Below are positions 51,827 through 60,732 of a DNA stretch of 64,000 bases, one piece after another. The stretch comes from Chryseobacterium soldanellicola. Lineage in GTDB: Bacteria; Bacteroidota; Bacteroidia; Flavobacteriales; Weeksellaceae. The translations under genes and the position numbers were made by a program. The notes below the pieces were generated by a model that had not been told where the DNA came from, made no database searches, and was given only the letters and a program-made list of their open reading frames with translations. Position 1 is the stretch's first letter. The number at the start of each line of letters is the position of its first letter. Where the stretch lies: contig NZ_FNKL01000003.1 of assembly GCF_900100115.1 (NCBI RefSeq), forward strand, positions 930,001 through 994,000, in the 5' to 3' direction.

Positions 51827-54800
51827 ATGGAAACCCAAAAATATACTCCAACAAACAAAGTAAGAATTGTAACAGCAGCGTCGTTATTCGACGGACATGA
51901 TGCTGCGATTAATATCATGCGTCGTGTGATTCAGGGAACAGGATGTGAAGTTATCCACCTTGGCCACGATAAATCGGCTGAAGAAGTAGTGAACACAGCC
52001 ATCCAGGAAGATGCCAACGCAATTGCTTTAACATCTTATCAAGGCGGTCACAACGAATATTTTAAATATATCTACGACCTTTTAAGAGAAAAAAACTCTC
52101 CGCAAATTAAAATTTTCGGCGGTGGCGGCGGTGTAATTCTGCCAGAAGAAATCGAAGATATCATGGCTTACGGAATCGACAGAATTTATTCTCCGGACGA
52201 CGGTCGAGAGCTTGGTCTTCAGGGAATGATCGATGATCTGGTTAAAAGATCAGATTTCGCGACAGGAAAGGATGTGACGGCAGATGATTTAGATTCAATT
52301 AGTTTTGAAAATTCTACAAGCATTGCTAAAATCATTTCTGCGGTTGAAAACTTCTCAGAAGAAAAACCGGAATTGGTAAAAGCAATCGACGAAAAATCAA
52401 AAGATTTAAACATCCCAATTATCGGTATCACAGGAACTGGCGGAGCCGGAAAATCTTCTTTGACAGACGAATTGGTAAGACGTTTCATCCGTTCAAATCC
52501 AGATAAAAAAATTGCCATTATCTCTATTGACCCTTCGAAAAAGAAAACCGGAGGTGCGCTTTTGGGTGACAGAATTCGTATGAACGCGATCAATGATCCG
52601 AGAGTTTATATGCGTTCAATGGCAACAAGAGAAAACAACGTTTCTGTTTCTCCGTTCATTCATTCAGCATTGAATGTGTTAAAATTAGCTCATCCTGATG
52701 TTATCATTCTGGAAACTTCGGGTATCGGACAATCAGGTTCGGAAGTATCTGATTTTGCGGATGTTTCCATGTACGTCATGACTCCTGAATATGGAGCTTC
52801 AACGCAGTTGGAAAAAATCGACATGTTGGATTATGCAGATTTAGTTGCTTTAAATAAATCTGATAAACGTGGTGCTTTAGATGCGCTTCAAGCCGTAAGA
52901 AAACAGTTCCAAAGAAACCATTTATTGTGGGAAAGTCCGTTGGATGATATGCCGGTTTATGCGACAAAAGCATCTCAGTTCAACGATCACGGAACCACTG
53001 ATTTATATAATAGATTAATTGAAAAAGTTAACGAAACCCTTCGACAAGCTCAGGGTGACAATGCTCCAAAGTTTCAAGGTTTTGTTGAACAAGAAGTTTC
53101 TGAAGACATCACGATTATTCCTCCAAAAAGAGTTCGTTATTTATCTGAAATCGTTGAAAACAACAGACAATACGATGCGAATGTTGAAAAGCAGGCTGAA
53201 TTGGCAAGAAAAATGTATCATATTGAAGGGGTTAAAAATTTCCTTTCTAATGAAACTTTAGATGCAGAATATCAAAAAGCTGAGAAAGATCTTCAGCAGG
53301 AAAATATCGACTTCTTAAAAAATTGGGATGATACGAAACAGGCTTTCAAAGCCGAGTTTTACTCTTATTTCGTTCGTGGAAAAGAAATTAAGGTTGAAAC
53401 TTCAACAGAATCTTTATCCCATTTAAAAATTCCAAAAATTTCTTTACCAAAATACAATGACTGGGGCGACTTGATCCAATGGAAAGGTCAGGAAAATCTT
53501 CCTGGGGCATTTCCTTATACGGCAGGAATTTATCCTTTCAAAAGAACAGGTGAAGACCCGACAAGAATGTTCGCCGGAGAAGGAGGACCTGAAAGAACCA
53601 ACAGAAGATTCCATTACGTTTCTGCGGAAATGGATGCAAAACGTTTATCAACAGCGTTTGACTCTGTAACTTTATATGGTCAGGATCCAGCTTTACCACC
53701 GGATATTTATGGTAAAATCGGAAATGCAGGAGTTTCTATCGCAACTTTAGATGATGCGAAAAAGCTGTATTCAGGATTTGACTTGGTGAATGCAATGACT
53801 TCGGTTTCAATGACAATCAACGGACCGGCGCCGATGTTGCTGGCTTTCTTCATGAACGCAGCGATCGATCAGAATGTTGAAAAATATATTGCTGAACATA
53901 AACTTGAGGCTAAAGTTGAAGCTGTTTTAAAAGCAAAATTCGACGACAAAGGTTTAGAAAGACCAAAATATAACGGTGAACTACCTCCTTCCAATAACGG
54001 TTTAGGTTTAAAATTATTAGGAATCACGGGAGATGAAGTAATTCCCGCTGAAGCATATGCCGAAATCAAAGCTAAGACGATCGCGACCGTTCGTGGTACC
54101 GTCCAGGCTGATATTTTAAAAGAAGATCAGGCTCAGAATACGTGTATTTTCTCTACTGAATTTGCCCTGAGATTGATGGGTGACGTTCAGGAATATTTTA
54201 TCACCGAAAAAGTAAGAAATTTCTACTCGGTTTCTATTTCAGGCTATCATATTGCAGAAGCGGGTGCGAATCCGGTTTCTCAGTTGGCATTTACACTGGC
54301 AAACGGTTTCACTTATGTTGAATATTATTTGTCAAGAGGAATGGATATTAACGATTTTGCACCGAATTTATCGTTCTTCTTCTCCAACGGTATCGATCCT
54401 GAATATTCAGTGATCGGACGTGTAGCAAGAAGAATCTGGGCAAAAGCCATGAAACTGAAATACGGAGCAGACGAAAGAAGCCAGATGTTGAAATACCACA
54501 TTCAAACTTCAGGACGTTCGCTTCACGCTCAGGAAATTGATTTTAACGACATCAGAACAACTTTACAGGCACTTTACGCAATTTATGACAACTGTAATTC
54601 ACTGCACACCAATGCTTATGACGAAGCGATCACCACTCCGACTGAGCAATCTGTAAGAAGAGCGATGGCGATTCAGTTGATTATCAATAAAGAATTAGGT
54701 TTAGCGAAAAACGAAAATCCGCTTCAGGGTTCATTTATTATTGAAGAATTAACGGATTTGGTTGAAGAAGCTGTTTACGCAGAGTTCGACAGAATTACAG

Positions 54801-55192
54801 AAAGAGGTGGTGTTTTGGGTGCAATGGAAACCATGTATCAACGTTCGAAAATCCAGGAGGAATCAATGCATTACGAATGGCTGAAGCACACGGGAGAATA
54901 TCCGATCATCGGGGTAAATACTTTCCTTGGAAAAGACGGTTCGCCAACGGTTCGTCCGGGAGAAGTTATCCGTTCGACTGAGGAAGAAAAGCAGGTTCAG
55001 ATTGAAACGCTCCATAATTTCCAGCAAGCCAATAAGGATAAATCTGAAGCCGCTTTGAAAACCTTGCAACACGCTGCCATCAATCAGCAGAATTTATTTA
55101 ATGTCATGATGGATGCCGTTAAATATTGTTCGCTTGGGCAGATTACCAATGCTTTGTTTGAAGTGGGTGGAAAATACAGAAGAAACATGTAG
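51827..55192 (+). CDS. icmF: Fused isobutyryl-CoA mutase/GTPase IcmF
   Basis: A 1121-aa adenosylcobalamin enzyme that interconverts isobutyryl-CoA and n-butyryl-CoA. The B12-binding domain comes first, with FDGHDAA (His24 as likely cobalt ligand) and [12 protein letters not shown]. Next is the MeaB-like GTPase chaperone with the P-loop GTGGAGKS (203-210), then the mutase domain (about residue 560 to the end). The substrate residues are Phe582 (in RMFAG) and Gln770 (in QAQN), as in isobutyryl-CoA rather than methylmalonyl-CoA mutases. A long insertion of about 70 residues lies between them. A REP-like sequence encodes residues 404-411. The ATG at 51827 follows the -7 box. Confidence 0.94.
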   Translation: METQKYTPTNKVRIVTAASLFDGHDAAINIMRRVIQGTGCEVIHLGHDKSAEEVVNTAIQEDANAIALTSYQGGHNEYFKYIYDLLREKNSPQIKIFGGGGGVILPEEIEDIMAYGIDRIYSPDDGRELGLQGMIDDLVKRSDFATGKDVTADDLDSISFENSTSIAKIISAVENFSEEKPELVKAIDEKSKDLNIPIIGITGTGGAGKSSLTDELVRRFIRSNPDKKIAIISIDPSKKKTGGALLGDRIRMNAINDPRVYMRSMATRENNVSVSPFIHSALNVLKLAHPDVIILETSGIGQSGSEVSDFADVSMYVMTPEYGASTQLEKIDMLDYADLVALNKSDKRGALDALQAVRKQFQRNHLLWESPLDDMPVYATKASQFNDHGTTDLYNRLIEKVNETLRQAQGDNAPKFQGFVEQEVSEDITIIPPKRVRYLSEIVENNRQYDANVEKQAELARKMYHIEGVKNFLSNETLDAEYQKAEKDLQQENIDFLKNWDDTKQAFKAEFYSYFVRGKEIKVETSTESLSHLKIPKISLPKYNDWGDLIQWKGQENLPGAFPYTAGIYPFKRTGEDPTRMFAGEGGPERTNRRFHYVSAEMDAKRLSTAFDSVTLYGQDPALPPDIYGKIGNAGVSIATLDDAKKLYSGFDLVNAMTSVSMTINGPAPMLLAFFMNAAIDQNVEKYIAEHKLEAKVEAVLKAKFDDKGLERPKYNGELPPSNNGLGLKLLGITGDEVIPAEAYAEIKAKTIATVRGTVQADILKEDQAQNTCIFSTEFALRLMGDVQEYFITEKVRNFYSVSISGYHIAEAGANPVSQLAFTLANGFTYVEYYLSRGMDINDFAPNLSFFFSNGIDPEYSVIGRVARRIWAKAMKLKYGADERSQMLKYHIQTSGRSLHAQEIDFNDIRTTLQALYAIYDNCNSLHTNAYDEAITTPTEQSVRRAMAIQLIINKELGLAKNENPLQGSFIIEELTDLVEEAVYAEFDRITERGGVLGAMETMYQRSKIQEESMHYEWLKHTGEYPIIGVNTFLGKDGSPTVRPGEVIRSTEEEKQVQIETLHNFQQANKDKSEAALKTLQHAAINQQNLFNVMMDAVKYCSLGQITNALFEVGGKYRRNM
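53037..53060 (+). repeat. REP-like sequence inside icmF (CCCTTCGACAAGCTCAGGG)
   Basis: The near-palindromic sequence CCCTTCGACAAGCTCAGGG followed by TGACA is of a type scattered through many bacterial genomes. Here it is read in frame as TLRQAQGD at the end of the GTPase domain of IcmF. Only this copy was noticed in the window. Confidence 0.6.
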
Positions 55193-55248
55193 GTCCGTGT
55201 CGGACAAACAATTTTTAAATAATGGTGAATAATATTAGCTTTATAAAC

Positions 55249-55284
55249 AAAAAAACCTCAAGGAATTTTCTTTGAGGTTTTTTA
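55249..55284 (+). terminator. Terminator after icmF
   Basis: A stem of about 13 bp (AAAACCTCAA/TTGAGGTTTT with further AT pairs) followed by T-rich sequence. A smaller GTCCG/CGGAC hairpin (55193-55205) stands directly at the icmF stop. The 3' arm also carries the TTTG that could act as -33 box for the next gene. Confidence 0.75.
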
Positions 55285-55295
55285 TTTTAAATATT

Positions 55296-55303
55296 TATGT
55301 TTG
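55296..55303 (+). promoter_or_regulatory. -7 box TATGTTTG for gene 55308
   Basis: An exact match only 4 nt before the ATG; TTTG at 55271-55274 lies 21 nt upstream. Transcription should start at or next to the ATG. Confidence 0.6.
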
Positions 55304-55307
55304 CGAA

Positions 55308-56018
55308 ATGAAACCAAAAGCCTTATTCAACTGGAGCAGCGGAAAAGATTCTGCGCTTGCCTTATATAAAACCTTACAAGAAAACCGTTTTGACATCACC
55401 TCCCTTCTTACGAGTGTGAATGAAGAATTCCAGCGAATTTCAATGCATGGGGTTCATGTTTCTCTTTTAGAAAAACAAGCCGAAAGTTTAGGTTTTCCAT
55501 TAATTAAAATGGAACTTCCAAAAGAGCCATCCATGGAAGAATATCGGGATATGATGAATACAACAATGGAGAAAATAAGATCTCAGGGAACTACTCATTC
55601 TATTTTCGGGGATATTTTTCTGGAAGATTTAAGGAAATATCGTGAAGATCAGTTAAAAGAAATCAATATAAAAGCCGTTTTTCCGCTTTGGAAAATGAAT
55701 ACCGAAAACCTTATTCATGAATTTTTAAATCTTGGCTTTAAAACGATTGTCACTTGCGTTAATGAAACCTACCTCGATAAAAGTTTCGCAGGAAGAATTA
55801 TTGACAAAGATTTTATTAAAGATTTACCTGAAAATGTTGATCCTTGCGGAGAAAACGGAGAATTCCATACATTTACCTTTGACGGACCGATTTTTAAAAA
55901 TCCGATTCAATTTGAAATTGGAGAAATTGTAAAGAAAACCTATCCGAAACCAAAATCAAATCCGGAAGATCAGGATGAAGAATATGTTTTCTGGTTTTGT
56001 GATCTGATTTCAAAATAA
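55308..56018 (+). CDS. Diphthine-ammonia-ligase-like ATPase (Dph6/MJ0570 family)
   Basis: A 236-aa PP-loop ATPase. The ATP motif is SSGKDSALALYKTL near residues 11-23. ISMHGVH and later FGDIFLEDLRKYREDQL, then the WxxxxxxLIHEFLNLGFKTIVTCVNETYLDKSFAGR stretch, are typical of the family whose eukaryotic members amidate diphthine on EF2. Bacteria have no diphthamide, so this enzyme must do something else, probably an amide- or thiol-forming step on a small molecule. The ATG at 55308 replaces the automatic TTG at 55272, which lies in the terminator stem. Confidence 0.85.
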   Translation: MKPKALFNWSSGKDSALALYKTLQENRFDITSLLTSVNEEFQRISMHGVHVSLLEKQAESLGFPLIKMELPKEPSMEEYRDMMNTTMEKIRSQGTTHSIFGDIFLEDLRKYREDQLKEINIKAVFPLWKMNTENLIHEFLNLGFKTIVTCVNETYLDKSFAGRIIDKDFIKDLPENVDPCGENGEFHTFTFDGPIFKNPIQFEIGEIVKKTYPKPKSNPEDQDEEYVFWFCDLISK

Positions 56019-56058
56019 TTATCTAAAATCTTCGTTTTTGATGTAAATTAAAAACTAC

Positions 56059-56955
56059 ATGAGACCATTTTTGAGAATTGAAAAGCCTTGTGAAGAACCG
56101 TTTGAAAAAATGCACGATCTTCCCGATGGGAAATTCTGTGATCTGTGTTCTAAAAAAGTTTTGGATCTTTCAAATCTCAAAGACTCAGAAATTTTAAGTC
56201 TTATTCAGGAAAATAAAGGTGAAAAATTTTGCGGAATGGTTTTTAGAAATCAATTAAACAGACCGTTAATTGAACAAAGACATCAAGCTCAGGAAAATTA
56301 CTCCAGAAAAACAAGTTTCACAAAAATCGCGGCCGGAGTTGCTTTAACGGCAAGTCTTGTTCATTCTTTTCCGGCTCAGACAAAAACAGTTACTAAAACA
56401 GAATTTGTTTCTCCCCAATCTAAAAAGGCTAAAGAAAATCAGAAAAAAGAAGATAAAACCGGCGATGGAAATGTTGTTATTTCAGGAAAAGTTTTGTTTA
56501 AAGGAACCAATACATCAAGCACGGAAACCACTGTACATTTTATTACTCCTCAAAAAGTGTATTCCTCAAAAACAGATTTTCAAGGATTGTACACTTTGGA
56601 AATTCCGAAGGAAGCTGTAAAAGAAGAAAATTTATTAGAATTTGATCCCGGAAATTATGATTATGAAGGGAAATTAATGATCTTCAAAAAAGAAGAATTA
56701 CAGAAAAATAATATTATTTATCTTACAGAAAACGATGCAAGAAAAGAATATGGATATATTTCTGAAGGTATATACGCCAATGAAAAATCTCTCGTTTTCT
56801 TGGCCGGAAACAAATTAGACTACAAAACATTTAATAAAAGCTTTAGTATTTTCAGCGATAAATACGAAGTATATTACATCCCAAAATCTTTTAAAAAAGT
56901 ATTCACTTCAGACGAAAATATCGACGATATTTATATAGCTTTTGTAAAACATTAG
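56059..56955 (+). CDS. Four-cysteine N-terminal domain protein with carboxypeptidase-regulatory-like tail
   Basis: A 298-aa membrane protein. Its N-terminal 60 residues carry Cys11, Cys27, Cys30 and Cys58 (PCEEPFEKM, FCDLCSKKVLDLSNL, FCGMVF), a pattern common in Bacteroidota proteins and likely to bind a metal. One membrane helix (residues about 90-110, IAAGVALTASLV) leads to a Lys-rich linker and a beta-sandwich (VVISGKVLFKGTNTSSTETTVHF ... KTDFQGLYTLEIPKE) of the carboxypeptidase-regulatory type. It may signal or anchor at the inner membrane with the cysteines inside. Function unknown. Confidence 0.7.
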   Translation: MRPFLRIEKPCEEPFEKMHDLPDGKFCDLCSKKVLDLSNLKDSEILSLIQENKGEKFCGMVFRNQLNRPLIEQRHQAQENYSRKTSFTKIAAGVALTASLVHSFPAQTKTVTKTEFVSPQSKKAKENQKKEDKTGDGNVVISGKVLFKGTNTSSTETTVHFITPQKVYSSKTDFQGLYTLEIPKEAVKEENLLEFDPGNYDYEGKLMIFKKEELQKNNIIYLTENDARKEYGYISEGIYANEKSLVFLAGNKLDYKTFNKSFSIFSDKYEVYYIPKSFKKVFTSDENIDDIYIAFVKH

Positions 56956-56978
56956 AATGCCTTACGCTTATATATTAC

Positions 56979-57010
56979 AACCTCTTAACCGATATTAAGA
57001 GGTTTTTTTA
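56979..57010 (+). terminator. Terminator after gene 56059
   Basis: A perfect 10-bp stem AACCTCTTAA/TTAAGAGGTT with CCGATA loop and T-run, 24 nt after the stop. Confidence 0.85.
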
Positions 57011-57056
57011 TACTTTTGATAAACCATTTCTTCAAAATATTTAAAACACACAACAA

Positions 57057-58193
57057 ATGATCAAAAACAATTACTATTTTTATTTATTATTACTTATTTC
57101 GGTGAATTTTATTTCATGCAAAAATGAAGCGCCGATAAAAATTGTTGACAAAAAAGCAATTGCAGATTCTGCGGTTGCAGTTTTCGAGCAAAAATTATTG
57201 TCAAACCAGATCGATTCTGTATTTAAAAAATATAATTTTAATGCAAGTGTCGCGGTTTTTAAAGATACCGTTGAGATTTACAGAAAAAATAACGGCTTTA
57301 TTGATATTAAAGCTCAAAAGAAAATCGACAATAACACCATTTTTTCTATTGCATCAATCAGCAAGCAATTCACCTCCGTTTTGATTTTACTTGAAATGGA
57401 AAAAGGAAAATTAAATGTTGATGATAAAGTTTCAAAATACATAAAGGATTTTCGCACCAAAGATTATCAAAACATTACTATCCATCAGCTTTTGAACCAC
57501 ACTTCGGGTTTGAATATTCTGGGCGACAAATTAATGTTTAAAAGCGGAAGCGGATTTTATTATTCCAACGACGGGTTCAATACGTTGGGGAAAATTATAG
57601 AAACCGTTTCCGGAAAATCTTATGATGAAAATATCCAGGAACTTTTTAATAAAACCGGAATGAAAAGCTCATCAACAGGAAATATATTTAAAGGAGAAAA
57701 TTTCGCCGGAGCGTATCTCGGAACTGAAAATAACCCTGAAAAAATCGAAAATATGCCCAAAAGATTGGGGAGCAAGGAAATCGGAATTGCTGCAGGTGGT
57801 ATTTTATCTACAATTGATGATCTTCATCGCTGGAATTCTATGCTTTACAGCGGAAAAATTCTACATCCGGAAACCTTTAAAAAATTCACCTCAAAAAGTT
57901 CGGAAAGACAACACCCGATTTTCGGAAAAATGGGGTACGGTTACGGAATTATGATGAATATCGGCAAACCGCTCTCCTATTTTCATAGCGGTTACGTAAA
58001 AGGTGCGCCATCATTGAATATTTATTATCCTGAAACTAAAACTTCAGTTATTATTTTATCAAATATCGCAGACGAGGAAAAAGGGAAAAGCACAGCCTTT
58101 AAACCCCATATTGAAATCAAGAAAATTACTGATATTTTTGAAAGCACTTTTGAGAGTTTAAAGAAAGACACACTGAAAGCCAAGTTACTTTGA
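57057..58193 (+). CDS. Serine hydrolase lipoprotein (beta-lactamase/AmpC-like fold)
   Basis: A 378-aa lipoprotein (lipobox FISC, Cys21) of the class C beta-lactamase/esterase fold. The SxxK motif is Ser100-Ile-Ser-Lys103, the YxN motif is Tyr-Ser-Asn in FYYSNDGFN, and the third motif is His-Ser-Gly in YFHSGYVKGAP. HQLLNHTSGLN is typical of the family. Substrates may be esters, D-peptides or peptidoglycan fragments; beta-lactam hydrolysis cannot be read from the motifs. It overlaps the next gene by one base (TGATG). Confidence 0.9.
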   Translation: MIKNNYYFYLLLLISVNFISCKNEAPIKIVDKKAIADSAVAVFEQKLLSNQIDSVFKKYNFNASVAVFKDTVEIYRKNNGFIDIKAQKKIDNNTIFSIASISKQFTSVLILLEMEKGKLNVDDKVSKYIKDFRTKDYQNITIHQLLNHTSGLNILGDKLMFKSGSGFYYSNDGFNTLGKIIETVSGKSYDENIQELFNKTGMKSSSTGNIFKGENFAGAYLGTENNPEKIENMPKRLGSKEIGIAAGGILSTIDDLHRWNSMLYSGKILHPETFKKFTSKSSERQHPIFGKMGYGYGIMMNIGKPLSYFHSGYVKGAPSLNIYYPETKTSVIILSNIADEEKGKSTAFKPHIEIKKITDIFESTFESLKKDTLKAKLL

Positions 58194-58720
58194 TGAAAAA
58201 ATTATATTTCATAGCCATTTATCCACCTCAGCAGATTATTGATGAAATAAGGGTTTTTAAGGAAGACTTTGCCTTACACTTCAACAATTCAAAAGCACTG
58301 AAAAACGATGCCCATATTACTTTATTTCCTCCCTTTTCAAGAGAAACAGCGTTAGAAAATGATATTTTTGAAGCTTTCCGGAAAATCAACACTTATGTTC
58401 CGTCATTTGAAATTCTTTTAAACGGTTTTGGAAGCTTTCCCAATCCTAAAAATCCTGTTATTTTTGTTAAGCCTGAAGAAAATAATGACCTTAAAAATTT
58501 ATATTTGAAAGTAAAAGAAAGGTTTAATTTTATTAATCGTTCCTTTACCCCGCATGTAACCGTGGGTTACAGAGATCTTAGCTACGAAAATTATCTTAAA
58601 GCCTGGGAAATTTATAAAGACAAAGAATATAAAACTAAATTTTTAGTTGATAAGATATTATTACTCCGTCATGATGGAAAATGGATTCCTATTGATGAGA
58701 AAAAATTAAATAATATTTAG
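58193..58720 (+). CDS. 2'-5' RNA ligase/2H phosphoesterase family protein
   Basis: A 175-aa two-histidine phosphoesterase. The two HxT motifs are HITLFPPF and HVTVGYR, spaced by about 85 residues as in LigT/ThpR. Such enzymes act on 2',5' or cyclic phosphates of RNA or nucleotides. The ATG at 58193 overlaps the TGA of the preceding gene by one base, which implies coupling; the TTG at 58190 is not needed. Confidence 0.85.
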   Translation: MKKLYFIAIYPPQQIIDEIRVFKEDFALHFNNSKALKNDAHITLFPPFSRETALENDIFEAFRKINTYVPSFEILLNGFGSFPNPKNPVIFVKPEENNDLKNLYLKVKERFNFINRSFTPHVTVGYRDLSYENYLKAWEIYKDKEYKTKFLVDKILLLRHDGKWIPIDEKKLNNI

Positions 58721-58730
58721 ATTAAAAACA

Positions 58731-58756
58731 AAAAAATCGACCATTACAGCCGATTT
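58731..58756 (-). terminator. Terminator of M64 protease gene
   Basis: On the minus strand AAATCG pairs with CGATTT over an 11-nt loop and is followed by TTTTGTTTTT. Confidence 0.5.
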
Positions 58757-58775
58757 CATATTATAAATTTTATAA

Positions 58776-60137
58776 TTATTCTTTGATAATCTTTTGAGAA
58801 ATAATTAATTCCTTATCCTGAATGACGCTTAAAGTATAAGTTCCGGTCGGTAAATTATTAATATCCACATATAATGTAGACGAATCTTTTAGTTGAGATT
58901 TTACAGGAATTAATTTTCCTGAAGCATCATATAAATTTACATTGATATTTTTCGAGAAATCCTGTTTTCCTTTAATGTAAAATTCACTTGCAGCAGGATT
59001 CGGATAAATTGCAAATCTTCTTTCAACAGCCTGTATTTCTGATGTCTTCAGCGTTGTTTTATTCAACGTCCATGTTACATTTGTAAAGTGTAATGTACTG
59101 TGGTTGGTTACTTTTAACAATGTCGTATTATCATTAACAGAAAACAGAAGCGTATTATTTCCGTTGTTAAGCTGGCTTGGCGTGATGGTAACTGTATTGC
59201 CTGTTGCGGCAAGAGGAGTTCCGTTTAATGTCCAGGTATTCACCAGTGTATTAGGAATCGGCAAAATCTCATTAACGGTAAAGGTAACATTTGCATTCGC
59301 ATTTACCATACTGCTGTTTGCAGGAGTGTAAGAATCGACCGGAGAAACCAGAGAATGGATTTTTTCAATAATTGCTTCCTTGCAGACAGAGCAAAACTGC
59401 TGGTTAAGATACCTCATCTCACAGCTTTGATGCGGGCGAAACCAACTTGGGCTTTCTGAATAAGGATAAACGCCGATACTATTAGTGCCTACCCAATTTT
59501 TCCATTTTATGGTGGCCGGATTAGAATTCTGAGTCTTATTCGGAGATTCTCCTGAGCCCGCAAACCAGTATTCATCGGCTAACTGACCGAAGGAATGCCC
59601 TAATTCGTGCACAACAATTTCGTTGGAAGAGCTGTTTAAAGAAGCAAAAGCATACGTTCCGCCGCAACCTCCATATTCTGTAGAATTCCCTAAAACATAA
59701 GTAATATCATAATCCGGAAGATTGGCAGCCAAAACCTGGGCCACTTTATTGGTAGAATTACTGTAAATACATCGGTGAACCCCAAAATCAAAGGAAGATC
59801 CCAAATAATTATTAGGATTTGAAACAGGAATTACAGGCTCTGTAACATCAGTCGCCGTTCCCGGATGCTTTACTCCTGTTTCGGGAGAAATTACTTTAAT
59901 CGCATAAGCATTAAAATAATTTTTATATTCTGTGTAAGGGCTTTTTGTGAAAAGATAATTGACCGTAGACTGTGCCGAAGAAACAAAATTCGTCTGCTGG
60001 GCTGCTGTAAAACCGTCACCCATCACTGCAATATTGATGCGTTTGTCATTCGTACCGTTTTGCACAAGCGGAACGGTCTCAAAAACCTGAGAAAAGCAAA
60101 GCGTACTTATCAATAAGGAAAATAAAGTTTTTTTCAT
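58776..60137 (-). CDS. M64 family metallopeptidase with T9SS type A sorting tail
   Basis: A 453-aa secreted zinc protease. After the signal peptide (to about residue 17, LCFSQ) comes the M64 (IgA peptidase) domain with NIAVMGDGFTAAQQ, the zinc motif HELGHSFGQLADEY (HELGH at 177-181) and several Cys pairs. A short Ig-like region (residues about 270-360) precedes the type A sorting domain (FAIYPNPAASEFYIKG ... GTYTLSVI). It should be exported through the outer membrane by T9SS and cleave proteins outside. It is read 2 nt after the gene at 60140, probably one operon. Confidence 0.92.
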   Translation of the reverse strand: MKKTLFSLLISTLCFSQVFETVPLVQNGTNDKRINIAVMGDGFTAAQQTNFVSSAQSTVNYLFTKSPYTEYKNYFNAYAIKVISPETGVKHPGTATDVTEPVIPVSNPNNYLGSSFDFGVHRCIYSNSTNKVAQVLAANLPDYDITYVLGNSTEYGGCGGTYAFASLNSSSNEIVVHELGHSFGQLADEYWFAGSGESPNKTQNSNPATIKWKNWVGTNSIGVYPYSESPSWFRPHQSCEMRYLNQQFCSVCKEAIIEKIHSLVSPVDSYTPANSSMVNANANVTFTVNEILPIPNTLVNTWTLNGTPLAATGNTVTITPSQLNNGNNTLLFSVNDNTTLLKVTNHSTLHFTNVTWTLNKTTLKTSEIQAVERRFAIYPNPAASEFYIKGKQDFSKNINVNLYDASGKLIPVKSQLKDSSTLYVDINNLPTGTYTLSVIQDKELIISQKIIKE

Positions 60138-60139
60138 AA

Positions 60140-60634
60140 TTATAGTTTTTGGGTGAATATTAATTGACTGCCTTTGGAAGTTACTTTCTCAATTTTAACC
60201 GCACTGATATTTTCAGAATGAGAATATCTTACACTGAATTCTGCATTTTGAAGAGAAACTTTCGTTCTGCTGATTCCATCTTCGTAGGTTTCCATAGAAG
60301 GATTTAATGGATCTTCAACTTTTTGCTTAATTATTTCCTTTCCGTTTGTATCGGTTAAAGAAATAATAAAATCGCCCGTTCTGGTAGATTTTTCATCAAA
60401 AATAGAATTTGACTTTAATTTTCCTTCCGTAATTTTCTTCTCCTGTAAAGTGATTTTTTCTACCCCTGAAGCATCTTTTTCCACCTTAAAGAAAAGATAG
60501 CCAATTTTATTTGAAGATTGATTTTTAGTTTCAGCCTTATCTATATTATTTCTATTCAAATCTTTCATTCCCTGAAAGTTGCAGAATAAAAAAACAGGAA
60601 GAATGAAACAGCTAAGTAAATTTTTCATAATCAT
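60140..60634 (-). CDS. Hypothetical secreted protein upstream of M64 protease
   Basis: A 164-aa protein with a signal peptide (LLSCFILPVFLFCNFQG). A lipobox is not clear: FLFC and LLSC are weak candidates. The rest is a beta-rich region with Lys/Glu-rich strands (KIGYLFFKVEKDASGVEKITLQ; LTDTNGKEIIKQKVEDP). I recognise no family. It lies 2 nt before the M64 gene, so the two are translated from one message; a helper or inhibitor of the protease is an attractive but untested idea. A second ATG six bases downstream is an equally good start. Confidence 0.65.
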   Translation of the reverse strand: MIMKNLLSCFILPVFLFCNFQGMKDLNRNNIDKAETKNQSSNKIGYLFFKVEKDASGVEKITLQEKKITEGKLKSNSIFDEKSTRTGDFIISLTDTNGKEIIKQKVEDPLNPSMETYEDGISRTKVSLQNAEFSVRYSHSENISAVKIEKVTSKGSQLIFTQKL

Positions 60635-60719
60635 TATTTTTGATGAAGTTAAGAATATTTCATAAAATATTGATTTCTTTTAAAAATATTTTTTACTCAG
60701 AAAACACTTCAGAAAGTCA

Positions 60720-60727
60720 TATCTTTG
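60720..60727 (+). promoter_or_regulatory. -7 box TATCTTTG for ruvC
   Basis: An exact match 5 nt before the ruvC ATG; it lies within the upstream frame called automatically, showing that the shorter ruvC is right. Confidence 0.65.
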
Positions 60728-60732
60728 ACTCG

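Noticed and set aside
60640..60732. Extra 31 N-terminal residues on RuvC
   Set aside because: They contain the -7 box, and normal RuvC length is reached from the ATG at 60733.
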